A stretch of DNA of 64,000 bases from Lepidostoma basale (lineage: Eukaryota; Arthropoda; Insecta; Trichoptera; Lepidostomatidae). The first letter of the stretch is position 1. The number at the start of each line of letters is the position of its first letter. The notes below the pieces were generated by a model that saw only the letters and a program-made list of their open reading frames with translations, had not been told where the DNA came from and made no database searches. The position numbers and the translations under genes are program-made. Shown here piece after piece: positions 44,889 through 56,295 of the stretch. The stretch is taken from contig JAHDVF020000848.1 of assembly GCA_022606425.2 (NCBI GenBank), positions 1-64,000 on the forward strand, written 5' to 3'.

Positions 44889-45303
44889 TTTACATATATA
44901 CATTTACCATATATATTGAGATATTTTGATGTTGATGGAAATGTATTATTCCACAATGCGGCAATAAAAGTGTGTAAGTCTATTTGTATACACGTGAAAG
45001 CGACTTTTAAAAAGTGTTATTTTAACTTCTGCGGGTTCTGACATCGATGTTTCCGATCGTGGGAACAGCGGCCCAGCCAAGTCCACCTACTCCATTGCGA
45101 AAGCGAGTCATTGTCTGTTCACGTAACAATAGTTATTAGGCAAAATTCTACAAGCACAATACCTAAGTTTTTTTTTCTTCTTATTATTATTATTATGCGG
45201 TAAAACGACGTTGTCGCGTATAGCATACGCGAGGGGCGTAGTAAATTGGACATGAAGCGACACGGCGTTGCCGTATAATATTTTCGGTAGAATTCTTTCG
45301 GAT
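44889..45303. other. Unassigned stretch
   Basis: AT-rich with a small (TTA)n run near 45180. No gene was seen. Confidence 0.4.
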
Positions 45304-45305
45304 TA

Positions 45306-45903
45306 GGGTCGAAGCACCAGTATTTGACCGCCCCCCAGTAAATGACCGTTGGTTAATAAAACAAAATATAATAAGAATTGCTCTATGTGTCCAGTCGAAA
45401 AACTTTAATCCCAAGAAACTATGCCAAAAGAGGTAGGCAGAGACAACTGTTGGTAAGAAACAAAACTATCAGTTTTGAACTGTGCCTTGTCAAACGGTAA
45501 AAGTGCGTCTTCCCGTTGTTGTTTTGAGATTGTTAGTAGTTTTTTATAAGAAAAAGTGTGGTAAGTGTTTTTTTAATGTTATTTCTTATGCAATTCTTTG
45601 AATATTAACATATTTTTATATGTTAGGGTGTTTCATAATGTGCCAATGTAACAAAATCTATGTATTGTATCAATATAACCTGAAGTGATCATTTACTGGT
45701 GATTGTGCTATTTTTTTAGAGAAATATTAATTTTAATAGTAATACTCATATTTCAATAAAAAAGAGTTAGAGAATTTAGAGAAGTCAATGTGTTTTTTAT
45801 TGTTTTCTTTTATTTTGTACACTGAAATAAAGAAATTAATGCCTTTAATGTGGATTTCAGTACAAGCTGAACCTTAAACGGTCATTCATTGGTGCTTTGA
45901 CCC
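45306..45903. mobile_element. Non-autonomous TA-duplicating element
   Basis: The left end GGGTCGAAGCACCAGTATTT and right end (complement GGGTCAAAGCACCAATGAAT) are inverted repeats. Both continue into AATGACCGTT. TA lies immediately outside each end (45304-45305 and 45904-45905). A subterminal CATTTACTGGTG copy lies at about 45692. There is no transposase. It is consistent with a Tc1/mariner-type MITE of 598 bp. Confidence 0.65.
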
Positions 45904-45933
45904 TATATAAGACGTAATAAAAGGGATTCAGCA

Positions 45934-46176
45934 ATGTCCTTGCAGCAGCGGTGGGCTGGCGAGTGTCTAGTAATCTGTCTCGCTACGTATTCCTTAGGGT
46001 TAGCTTTTCCCAAAGAGCCACCGCCTGTTGCATATCAGAAGAACATATCGTTCTGTGATAATGGGATAGTAAACGAAGGGACATATTATTTACAAGAAAA
46101 AAAAACTTACAATATGAAACAGTTTTTAAAAAAAAAAAAACAGTATTTAAAACCACGCAAATCGCCGATCATATAA
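45934..46176 (+). CDS. Unrecognised 80-codon ORF, doubtful gene
   Basis: The frame starts MSLQQRWAGECLVICLATYS, continues LGLAFPKEPPPVAYQ and ends in lysine-rich, A-run-driven residues. Residues 9-26 are moderately hydrophobic. A TATATAAG lies about 30-40 bases upstream, inside the MITE end. The product is not recognised, and the A-rich 3' half suggests non-coding sequence. It could be a piece of a decayed transposon. Confidence 0.2.
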   Translation: MSLQQRWAGECLVICLATYSLGLAFPKEPPPVAYQKNISFCDNGIVNEGTYYLQEKKTYNMKQFLKKKKQYLKPRKSPII

Positions 46177-46498
46177 GAAGTTGTGATTATTTAAATGTTA
46201 TTAAAACGTTTTTTTTTTCGAATATATTATTATGCCTTCAGACCGATATAAACAGTTTATATTGATAATGATAAAGGTTTAATATCTTTAAAAAAAATGG
46301 CAAGAAACATAAACTTAAAAGTGGAATAAATAGTATCTTAATTCATTTAAAAAAATCATAGTTGCGTACAGTTTTGTCAATGGATTCCGTAACGGCACTC
46401 ATCAATAATCGTGCAATGTTTTTTTTTATTTATAACTATTCATTATACTGTTTTCTGTATACAACAGGTCGTTTTGAACCCAATTACTGTATACAATT
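46177..46498. other. AT-rich stretch, no gene seen
   Basis: No recognisable feature. Confidence 0.4.
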
Positions 46499-46676
46499 TG
46501 TTTATTATATTGATTCTCGTGACATGTGAAAGGTAGCTAATCTATCGCCATTTTATTGTCAAGTGAATTCTACACCAGACCAAAGACAGTGTGACAATCA
46601 CACTGTCATCCCCGGGAATCAAACCCGGGACCTTCGGTATGGCAGTCAGGGCTCTTACCACTTTGCCATGAAGGTT
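46499..46676 (-). mobile_element. tRNA-derived SINE-T
   Basis: The minus strand reads TGGCAAAGTGGTAAGAGCCC, an A box, and GGTCCCGGGTTTGATTCCCG, a B box, then GATGACAGTGTGA and a shared body (GTCTTTGGTCTGG, ATAAAATGGCGATAGATTAG). A copy at 56775-56950 matches over nearly all of it. No acceptor-stem pairing is evident, so this is a SINE and not a functional tRNA. Confidence 0.75.
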
Positions 46677-46869
46677 ATCGGTTGACGTTATAAATGTTTT
46701 GTTATTAAAATTCTTAAATACAAATGCATCATAAATACTGTTTTTACGTTTGATCTTTGGTAAAGTTACGACACAACACTTCATAGCTTCATAATTGTGT
46801 ATATAAATACTGTGTTGATCCACCATCTCATAAAGTGAACAGGTTAAATGTGTACACATTACATATCTG

Positions 46870-46945
46870 ATAGGTATAATACCTTATAATCCTTAAAGGT
46901 GTCTCGGTCAAGTTAATCTTATAATCCTTAAAGGTGTCTCGGAAA
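46870..46945. repeat. Two-copy tandem repeat
   Basis: CTTATAATCCTTAAAGGTGT followed by CTCGG occurs twice in a row with a short spacer. Confidence 0.8.
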
Positions 46946-48565
46946 ATTATGTTCTCCCGGGGATAGATGAATGAATCCCTACAACCGCCCGGTAAGTTTT
47001 ATCACGAAAAATTAACCCGAAAGGGGATTATCAAAGGCGTATTTTCATAGATACGTATTCAAGTATGTATTTGAACTTTACCAGAAAGCGCGAACATCAG
47101 CAAAACGTAAAAAAATATATGAAAGAAAATCCACTTTGAGGGAAGCGTAAAAAAAGTATATCGGCATACAAAAATATAATTAAAACCCGGAAAATACCCG
47201 GTTTACTTTGAAGGACATATTTTTCAAACGGCAGATCATTAATCAAATGAGAACCAGTCAAGCTTTTTCCTTTCACAACGAATTTTGTGTTTGAAAAGTC
47301 TAAAGAAGAGCTTGAATATATTTTTTAAGGCTTACCTATATAATTTGAGGTTGAAAACTTGCGTATGTTTATGAAACTAAAAGAAGTGTGGAGTACATAA
47401 TCAACGGAAGCAATTATTTGAGATTGTTTACAGCTTCCCGCCATTTGGTGGCCAGTGTCGGCAGCCAGAACGGATTCTCCATTCATTTGTTTGGGATTCG
47501 CGGGGAACCCACTCAACGCCCCGCCGGGAATACTCGTCCGTACATCCAAATGTTTGACTACTGTCAAAATGATCCGTCTAGCCGGCACTTGGCCGACAAG
47601 CGAACAGTCTGCCGGATACTTTTCCACGCGCAAACATTAAAGATGGTCTGATCCATGTATGTGATTTACGGTAAACGTTATTGACTTCCGTAATCGCTCC
47701 TGATCACACGCTGGTTGTATATCACCCTAACGACGAGATTAAATGACACGTCCGAGAGCAAGTAATTGTGAATTTTCTCATTTGAGCAATTAAGTGATGC
47801 ATTCGTGTTTATCTAGATCGTTGCGCACTGCACACGCTAATTTACACAGTGCGAGATATACAAAGATGATATATTTTTAAATAATTACTTCAGAAAAATA
47901 CAGAAGAGAGGAATAGGAACATGTCAGAATGTATTCTTTGCGTTACATCGCTCGCAATATAATCGGCTGCGTTCTAAACCCTCTTGTGTGTTATACAGAT
48001 TAAATGCCGAGTGTGTTCAGAGTGTTTACTGAGGGATTTGCGGATCAGCCGAAACAACGCACGGTGCTAGAGATTTCTTCGGCTGGATCAGACATCTCGC
48101 TCCATGCCCCCTAATTCAGGGAAGAAGACACACAACCAAAAGGGTTCAAGTGGTGAACATCGCCACGGCCGAAACGAATAAAGTGTGTTTTTTTTTCTCT
48201 AATCATTTCACACTCGGCAAACCAGATACAATCGCATCTGCAAAGAGTCCAAGCATTCACATGTCAATCTTAATTCGAGTGGCAGATTATTCTGTCGAGA
48301 CCAGCGAGACAGTAATACATATGTATAATTCTACATTCAAGCATTCAAAAGATCTCTTCATATCACGAGGAGTACAAGCTAAGTTACAAAGCAGCCCCAT
48401 TTACATGTAAATACCCTCAATTAAATGACATGAGAATAGAGAACACAATATATAAAAAAATGTTTTACTATTTAAATCAATAGAGATTCGTGCCTTTAAA
48501 GAGTAACAGCGACTTGGGCAGGCGAGAACCGAACATGAAACAGCACCAGCGCTCCAAAATATATT
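46946..48565. other. Long stretch without a recognisable gene
   Basis: Open frames on both strands overlap at 47325-47651 (87 and 102 codons), so neither is favoured. No repeat family was recognised. Confidence 0.4.
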
Positions 48566-48790
48566 CTTGGACTTGGACTGGCAACTTCGGGTTTACAGAG
48601 GTTCAGCTTTAGTGGCTATTTCAGTTACGTCTATTGGAAACGTTGTTGGAAATTTGATTAGGTGGGTTGTTGGTTTGGTTGCGAGGGCTTGGTTTATGTG
48701 GCCCGAAATGTTCCTCTGAAGGAGGATAGATTTTGAGCGTTGGTGGGGGCTTTTATTAATGTGAATAGAGTCCTTTATTTTGTGATCCTG
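48566..48790 (+). repeat. Dispersed repeat R3, copy 2
   Basis: CTTGGACTTGGACTGGCAAC, TTCCTCTGAAGGAGGATAGA and TTTTGAGCGTTGGTGG correspond in order to the copies at 35096 and 52105. Confidence 0.6.
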
Positions 48791-49290
48791 GCCCATGAAG
48801 GTGTACCAAGTGATAATCGGATAGCCTTATTTTGCAATATTTGAAGTTTCCGTACTCCGACACGAAGCTCGCCCAGATGGGGACTTCTTGAGTGAAGATC
48901 GACCTTGTAGATCGACGGTTTAATAGATCAGGAGTTTGTTCCGAGTTAACATAGACATTTCCCGACAAAAAAACAATCGACAATCTATTTATTAAATGAT
49001 AACCATGTTTCTGAAAGGTAATGTATGTCGCATATAAAAATGTTAGATGGGTTGACCGCAATTGAAAATGGTGAATGCAAGTACGAACAAACAAATTAAT
49101 CGAACAGAGACACACCTCACATACTGTAAATGTGTTTGCGTTGTAAAACATGAAATACTAGCTTTTAATTAACTATACGTGGACGAAAGTACTAGTGAGG
49201 GAGTTGGCTTAAGATCATTTAAAATAAAATAAAATATAGCATATTACTAAAAATAGTTTGAGAGCATTAAAGTAGTAAGGTTTGAGAGCA
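48791..49290. other. Unassigned stretch
   Basis: A 131-codon minus frame (48756-49151) partly overlaps R3 and is not recognised. GAGAGCATTAA is duplicated just before the MITE. Confidence 0.35.
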
Positions 49291-49294
49291 TTAA

Positions 49295-49922
49295 GCCGAT
49301 TTTCATGTCTTTTTTGGAGGGCGTTTTTTTTAAGGAAAATAAAAATGAATCGTTTTGGATATTGAGGATGTTTTTATTTACATATTAAAGACACATCATT
49401 TTTTTTAATTTAATAGTTTATTATTATTATTGGCACCTCGAAAAAAAAAGAGCGGGGGTGGCCCCGGTGATTTTGGCTCTTGGTGTTATCTGAAATCAAA
49501 AATTTTGGAAATTCTTAATCTAAAGACATGTCATTCTGGTCGGAACTACAGAAGTTAAATTTCATGGATAAATAACAAAATGGCGGACTTTGAAAAAAAA
49601 AGTCAGCAAAGAAGGGGTTGTAAAATAAAAAGTTAGGGGTGAAAAAATGTCTCGATAGTTCCGACGAGAATGACATGTCATTAGAATAAGAATTTTTGAT
49701 TTCAGATAACATCAAGAGCCAAATTCACCGGGGCCACCCACGAGCTTTTTTTTCGCGGTCCCAACTTAGATCAATAATAATAACAATAAACTATTAAATT
49801 TAAAAAAATAAAAAAATTCTGTATATTTAATATGTAAATAAAAACATCCTAAATATCTAAAACGATTCATTTTTATTTTCTTACAAAAAAAAACGCCCTC
49901 CAAAAAAGCCATGAAAATCGGC
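49295..49922. mobile_element. Long-arm MITE (foldback)
   Basis: Nearly the whole 628 bp is an imperfect inverted repeat. GCCGATTTTCATG(T/G)CTTTT TTGGAGGGCG lies at both ends. Inner arms carry GGCCCCGGTGA and TGACATGTCATT pairs. TTAA flanks both ends (49291-49294, 49923-49926), so the duplication may be TTAA (piggyBac-like) or TA. No transposase is present. Confidence 0.75.
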
Positions 49923-50225
49923 TTAAGTTATCAGACTACTACCTTAATAACATCGGTAGACAACACTCTCAAGTCAGAATATAAACATAAAAGAGTGTCC
50001 AGTGAGCCTATTTTTAACATGTATTTAAAAATACTTCAAATAATAGAGAACTTTTATATGTAACCAAATAGCAGTCAAGAGTCGAGCTGACCACATAACA
50101 ATGGAATACGAATGCAACAAAATATTCGTCAATATTGTATCGATAATATTCAGTATTCTGTAATGTTGTAGAGGGGTTCAAAAGATATTTTTGAGAACCC
50201 TAAAGAATACGGGGTGTATCGTTGA

Positions 50226-50573
50226 CTGTATCCAACGGTATTTCTCTTGGGTATGCTAGGGTATAACTCCCCTGAACTAAGGAGGGAAGGGTTTACAGCG
50301 ACAGATTTATTAAAGCTGATTCGGGGCTCTATTGAGAACCCTTATGTTCTGGAACAAATGGGTATCTTTGTTCCCAATGGTTACCTGCGGTAACACCGGC
50401 ATCACTAGTTCTTTACTCTGTCACGCAGAACCAACCTACCTTTGATGATGCCAGTGGGAAGAGCAGTTCGGACGTTGAATTTAATCGCCTCGGATTTGAA
50501 CATTTTTAATGTCAGTGAGGCAGTGTTCATAAAAAATATATTATCAATTCTAGAAGGATTACTGCCTCACTGA
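50226..50573 (+). mobile_element. Jockey/CR1-like LINE, C-terminal domain
   Basis: The plus strand stays in one frame for about 115 codons with only two stops. It reads FLLGMLGYNSPELRR, TDLLKLIRGSIENPYVLEQM, SRRTNLPLMMPVGRAVRTLN and LNIFNVSEAVF. The order RR, LI.G.I.NP..L, RTN.., ..RA...LN, .DIFN matches the region after the RT in CR1/Jockey-superfamily LINEs. A second copy at 63288 aligns throughout. Confidence 0.6.
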
Positions 50574-50657
50574 CGTCGACATACTTGGGATCATTCTGAG
50601 ATATGTTGTTTCTTAGGATGTAAATGTGCTCTATAATATTTCATATTGTTATTGTTA

Positions 50658-50786
50658 ACTAACTAACTAACTAAGGGGTAGGCAGAAAGAATGGACTGCC
50701 ACACTTTTCTTTCCTGACATATTTCTCTCGCTTCCTCAACATTCATACATCGTGTCATGCACGCGCGTCGATTTCTCTAACTCCTC
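50658..50786 (-). mobile_element. LINE-A, 129 bp insertion with 13 bp TSD
   Basis: ATTGTTATTGTTA occurs at 50645-50657 and 50787-50799. The insert is extremely 5'-truncated. It also lacks the CCATCACGCCGTCTCCCCG segment between the TTAG tail and GGGGTAGGCAG. It therefore arose from a template or copy with a deletion at the 3' end. Confidence 0.85.
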
Positions 50787-50799
50787 ATTGTTATTGTTA

Positions 50800-51458
50800 T
50801 TTTTGTTAAACTGTTTTGTGTTCAAATGAGTCGCTTAAATGTTGTTCGTTTGCTTTGTCTCATTTGTTTAAAATGAAAATAAAAATAAATAAATACAATA
50901 TTAAATACATTATTAATAACAAATGATTTGCACGAAGATGACAACTGATTTCAGATGAATATTTAAATAAATAAGGACGTATAAAATGACAACTTTTCAA
51001 ATGACAAACGTTTTGTCGAGTTAAACAGTTTATCCCGGTTTAATGCTTGTAAAAAAGAGAGTACTGCACTGCTAGTAACGTGATGCCTGAAGTGTGGTAA
51101 ATCAGACGCCAAGTGTGCCCGCGGTGGGGAATAAAAGTACTGCAGCTAATGGCTTCTGAACGACGCGCACCGGCTTGGAGTCAATAAAGGGTAATCGAGA
51201 CAGGATCAAGCACAATCGGGGAGACAAAAAAAATCTCCGCAGCAGGACTTCGACAACAATAAAAAAACATTACCGTGTTTATCTCAAGTTATCCACGCTT
51301 TGCAGGGCTATAATATTGCTTAAGATGACATATTTTATGGTAGTCAAATTTTTTTTTTAAAAAGTACAATATCTTCATCTCACAATTAATTACCCTACCT
51401 TTTTTAAATATGAGTTAACTCTGTTAAATTATATAAGATTAATAAGTGTTATGTGTAT
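50800..51458. other. Unassigned stretch
   Basis: A moderately GC-rich patch at 51090-51200 is not recognised. Confidence 0.35.
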
Positions 51459-51465
51459 ATTTAGC

Positions 51466-51916
51466 TAACTAACTAACTAACTAGCAGAAAGAATGGACTG
51501 CCACGCTTTTCTTTCCTGACATATTTCTCTCGATTCCTCAACATTCATACATCGTGTCATGCACGCGTGTCGATTTCTCTGACTCCTCACATGGCCGACA
51601 TTCAATATTTGATTTATTTGATCGTGCCACGTTTTCCCCGGTCTTCCTCTATTTCTGGTTCCATTTACATCATTAACATATAATTTTTTTACCATTCTTT
51701 CTTTCCATATGTCCAAACCATCTTAATGATCCTTTCATTATTTTGTTCATGACACCATCATTCGCACCGCATTCACTTCTTATATTTTCATTCGACACTC
51801 TATCATACACAGAGTATGCACACATTCGTCTAAAAGATCTCATTACTGCATTTATTCTACTTTCATCCTTCGTTTGCCAGTTCCATGCTTCGCTTCCATA
51901 CATAATTCCATACATA
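51466..51916 (-). mobile_element. LINE-A with probable 7 bp TSD
   Basis: ATTTAGC flanks it at 51459-51465 and 51917-51923. The minus strand reads MYGSEAWNWQTKDESRINAV, FRRMCAYSVYDRVSNENIRS, ECGANDGVMNKIMKGSLRWF and GKTWHDQINQILNVGHV. It lacks the same CCATCACGCCG...GGGGTAGG segment next to the tail as 50658-50786, so the two may derive from one deleted source. Confidence 0.75.
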
Positions 51917-51934
51917 ATTTAGCGCTCTAGATAT

Positions 51935-52085
51935 AATAAATACGAATGAAAACGTATGTTTTCTAGAAGTTTTATTATATAATAGTTTATGGGAAATACA
52001 TATTTCTGCCTTAGAAAGGCGAAACACGTCATTCCCATAAATTGTAATAAAACTTCTATAAACCAGACGTTTTCAATTGTATTAA
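51935..52085. repeat. GAAACACGTC foldback palindrome
   Basis: The left arm GAAAACGTATGTTTTCTAGA, AGTTTTATTATATAA and ATGGGAAATACATATTTCTG faces the right arm GGCGAAACACGTCATTCCCA, TAAATTGTAATAAAACTTCT and CAGACGTTTTCAATTGTA. It is the same family as 38041 and 58345. Confidence 0.6.
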
Positions 52086-52104
52086 TTATAAGAGTTTTAT
52101 GTCA

Positions 52105-52330
52105 ATGTTCATCTTGGACTTGGATCTTCTGGCTATTCCTCTTACGTCTGATGGGAACATTGTTGGAAGGTGATTTGGTGGGTTGTTAGTTTATGGGGGC
52201 ATGATTTGTATGGCCCGGAGTGTTCCTCTGAAGGAGGATCGATTTTGGGCGCTTGTGGCGGCTGGAGGTGTTTGGGTCGTAATTTGAGAGGTCTTTTATT
52301 GTGGGGTTAGGATGTGAAGGGAATCCTTTG
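52105..52330 (+). repeat. Dispersed repeat R3, copy 3
   Basis: CTTGGACTTGGATCTTCTGG, CGTCTGATGGGAACATTGTT and TTCCTCTGAAGGAGGATCGA match 35096-35300 with a small internal deletion. Confidence 0.6.
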
Positions 52331-52816
52331 TAAAAACCTTTGTAAAATTTTTCAGAATGAATTCATCTATCATCGGTATTCCCGGAAACAATAAATACGC
52401 TCTGGATATATTTCTGTAAAATGCGAGGTGGACCCCAGGCCGCATTTAGTATATTTACTCTAAAAAGATAACTCTTGTATATATTTCACATTTTTACGTA
52501 AATAAATAATATATATTGTTATTGAACAATGGTGTTAAGTCTTTCCCCAGTCCCCATATATTTTTCTTCTCTTCAATTTTCTTCTCTTCAAAGAGAATAA
52601 CATAAATAAGTTGGTATTATCCTTTGTTTAAAAAATTACATAAAGTATTACTTGGAAATATTGACTATTTGTGTATACTTCTAAAGAAATCTACGTAACA
52701 ATATTATTTCATATTTTACAATATAAATCAGAGAAAGCCTTAAGGTACATTCAAAATAAGTGTTTCTTAGAAAAACGTGTTTTAACAAGCATTACAAAGG
52801 AAACATGCTTACATTA
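52331..52816. other. AT-rich stretch, no gene seen
   Basis: No recognisable feature apart from a TTTTCTTCTCTTCAA duplication near 52560. Confidence 0.4.
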
Positions 52817-53390
<574 letters not shown>

Positions 53391-53500
53391 GATTAAATGT
53401 GGTCTGGGGTCTCTTATGCTTGCCTCTTAAAGTCCTAGGGAGTGTAAGAGTGAAGCTGACGAAAGAAGGCCGCTGCGTCCTATAAAAGCATCAGATAGGC
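53391..53500 (+). repeat. Dispersed repeat R2, copy 2
   Basis: TTAAATGTGGTCTGGGGTCT, CCTAGGGAGTGTAAGAGTGA and AGCTGACGAAAGAAGGCCGC match 17490-17695. Confidence 0.55.
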
Positions 53501-53589
53501 CACCTTTTATGGTCCATGTTTTTTTTTTGTTTAAACTCAGTAGACATTAATTTAAATGTAAAATACACAAATAAAATGTTAAAATTATT

Positions 53590-53735
53590 AGTAATATCCT
53601 TGAAGACTGGGAAAAATTGGAAAGTGTTGGGGAATGGAGAGAGATGGCCAGGGACAGAAGCCAGTGGAGGAGGCCAAGTCTCACACATGAATGTAGCGCC
53701 GAGAAGTAGTAGTAGTAATATCCTTGAGATAAACC
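53590..53735 (+). mobile_element. LINE C-terminal remnant with (GTA)n tail
   Basis: The plus strand reads GEWREMARDRSQWRRPS and ECSAEK, then GTAGTAGTAGTA. It matches the layout of 34905-34989. Confidence 0.45.
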
Positions 53736-54350
53736 AAGGATAAAATTACAAAAACTAACAAAGGAAAAAAAATTGGGTCAGTCATTGAATTTTGGGTCTT
53801 CCAGCTCTTAAATTTATCTACCTCTTTTCACTCATTCATTCTACGTGATATCATAGTAATTTATATAAAAATATGTTGCTCCAGTAGAGGATTAGGAGTC
53901 CGTTTGTTCTACTGAGTACCTAGTTCAGCGTTAGTAATATTTATTTTTAGAAATATACATAAATTCTAGGAATTGCCAAATATTTGACCCCTCGCACGCT
54001 AATGGTTGCTTGGCTCGCATTATTGCCAAACTCGCCTAAACAATGTGAGCTAGAAGGGGACGGGGCACTAACCAATGGGAGGAATTTTATTGTTCGCCCG
54101 TGTATGTGTACAGCGCTAGAAATCAATTCCTACCTTACCGGCGAAATCGTTTAATTTATTAACCGAAACACTTTAATATTAAACATTCAAACAGTTACTT
54201 GATGTGAATAAAATGTATAAAAAAATACGTTAGATAAGAGATATTCATTTACGATTCAATTGGATCAACAAATGAATGGACAGTTGTAACACCTTCGGCT
54301 TTTTTGCGTAGCAACATTGAAGTTTAAGGTAAACACCTCTAGAAAATTGC
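53736..54350. other. Unassigned stretch
   Basis: No recognisable feature. Confidence 0.4.
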
Positions 54351-54353
54351 TTA

Positions 54354-54512
54354 AGGCCGTGCCACACTGTTTGAAACAAGCTCTCCACGTCGGTCTCTAC
54401 CGGCGGTTTTGAAAAAAAACTAAGTAACTCCATCTCGCTCGGATACTTTTAGTTTAAAGCCGCCGGTGGAGACCGATGTGGAGAGCTCGTTTAAAACAGT
54501 GTGGCACGGCTT
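54354..54512. mobile_element. MITE with TTA duplication, copy 2
   Basis: A 159 bp near-palindromic element, AGGCCGTGCCACACTGTTTG...CAGTGTGGCACGGCTT, with TTA at 54351-54353 and 54513-54515. Its CCACGTCGGTCTCTACCGGC is complementary to the right half. The ends match 10956-11217, which is longer. Confidence 0.85.
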
Positions 54513-54753
54513 TTAATCGTATTATAGTCAGACCAGTGGGACACTCGGGGTACGTATGTACTAAGGGGTGAAAAATATCAACTCACTCAATAGTAAGAAG
54601 GTACTGTGAATGATCTTGGCGTCTAAACATTAGTATTTCATAAGTAATTCCATTATAGGACATTCGAATTAGTTAAATTGTATAAAAAATACAATAAAAA
54701 ATGTTATCTTAAAAATGACAGACATAGCAATAGTATTCTAACTTAATACTATA

Positions 54754-56290
54754 CTACGGCCGTTTAGAACGGAGTCGTAGGGCCATAAATGTCAATAGAA
54801 ATAGGGATGGGAGGCCCCAGGACCGTTATCGGTATACGGCTACCTGCTCTCGTGGTGTCGATGGGTCACTATAATGATTTTATAATGATATGTACGATGA
54901 GTCACTAATGATTGGTTTTTACCGAATGCAGTGCTTTTTTGTTATAAATGTGTTTACTGCAATTAAATGAATTCATTCGTGTGTCACCACTCGTTACGCA
55001 CTATGGATACTTTATTTTCCAACATTGATTTGAAGAAATTACATGGCGATATTAGCCCTCAAACTCGAACAGTGATTCACAACGTATTCTTGTTTGTCAA
55101 TGAATTGAAAAGTGATCCGAATAAAATAGCTTCTCTTAATTTCAACAAACCACGTGAAAATGGCCGCGTTTATTTGTGGTGTGAGTAGAGTGACAGTGGA
55201 CCGAATAAAGACTGAATTATTGCAATCAAGCAGCCCCTGTACACCAAGAGCAAATTTTAAGAAACAAGAAACTGTCACCAATATTGACGATTTTGATAAA
55301 AGTGTATTGAAGCGGACTGTAGGTTCATTTTATGATAGTGGAGAGTATCCGTCCGTGGCGAAAATATTAGAAAAATACCGAGAGCAATTACCTGATTTTA
55401 AATGCGGAAAAACTTCGATGAGAACACTCATGAAGGAGATTGGGTTCAAGTATAAGAAAAATGCCGAAGGACGTAAATATTTAATGGAAAGAACAGATAT
55501 TGTTTGTGCCAGAATGGACTTTTTAAGGAAATTGGATTTACTTAGAAGAACTAACGATCAGCGGCCGCGTTTCTATCTGGATGAAACATGGATTAATCAA
55601 AACCATTCAAGAAAGCGTATGTGGCTTGGAAGCAACGATGAAGGAGGTTTCGAGAATCAGCCTGTAGGAAAAGGTCAAAGATTGATAGTTTGCCATGCTG
55701 GTTCCGCAAGGACTGGCTTTGTTCCAGAAGCGAAGCTAATATTTAAAGCGGTAAAATCGAAGGATGCTGATTATCACACAGAAATGGATGGCGATACATA
55801 TATGGCATGGTTTTCCGCATTCCTAAATATACTTGAAGAGCCCTCAGTTATAATCGTCGATCACTGATGAAGAAGACTCCGATGAGGATTGATACATTTT
55901 TTTGTAATATAAACGGCTCTTTTAAGGGCCACAATATGATCTACTTTGTTTTTTATACTTAACTTTCTTTCTGGGTTTATAGACATACGGTATACAAATT
56001 TTAAAATTAAACAATTTTTCTGTTTTTACTGGTATTTAATTTAGTATCTGGTAGTCACTAATTTCATACTAATTTAAACGCACGTAAAACCCATAAATAA
56101 AGTTTAATATCAAAACTTTGTTAACTCGTTAAAGTTTATGAACAAGATACGATAATAAACGTTACTTATCGATATATTTATTTTATTATTACGCCCATCC
56201 CTAAACCGCTCCATAAGGCCCGTAAGTGCAAGCGAGATAGACATAGGGAAATGATTTATGGCCCCAAGACTCACTTCTGAGCGGCTCTAG
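54754..56290 (+). mobile_element. Internally deleted Tc1/mariner-superfamily transposon
   Basis: Terminal inverted repeats start CTACGGCCGTTTAGAACGGA on the left and CTAGAGCCGCTCAGAAGTGA on the right complement. They share 29 of 37 bases including GGGCCATAAAT. TA duplications lie at 54752-54753 and 56291-56292. The element is 1537 bp and carries one broken transposase. AGGGATGGG-type subterminal sequence is present near both ends. Confidence 0.85.
54967..55867 (+). pseudogene. DDE transposase pseudogene (DDE_3/Tc1-mariner-like)
   Basis: The coding region is split. Frame one (54967-55188) holds an N-terminal part and its helix-turn-helix start. A frame change in the overlap near 55150 leads to frame two (55154-55867, 237 codons). 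There VSRVTVDRIK completes the helix-turn-helix, and the catalytic block has D143 in YLDETWINQN and D236 in VIIVDH. After that VD the sequence jumps to a frame-shifted acidic end (TDEEDSDED). An internal deletion therefore removed the third catalytic acidic residue and most of the C-terminal half. Family proteins are usually about 350-400 residues. Other motifs seen are GKGQRLIVCHAG and DYHTEMDGDTYMAWF. The element cannot encode an active enzyme, but its intact ends could be mobilised in trans. Confidence 0.85.
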
Positions 56291-56295
56291 TATAA

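Noticed and set aside
46600..46680. tRNA gene on the minus strand
   Set aside because: A and B boxes are present, but no acceptor-stem pairing or full cloverleaf could be formed. A second copy (56775) with the same non-tRNA body shows it is a SINE.
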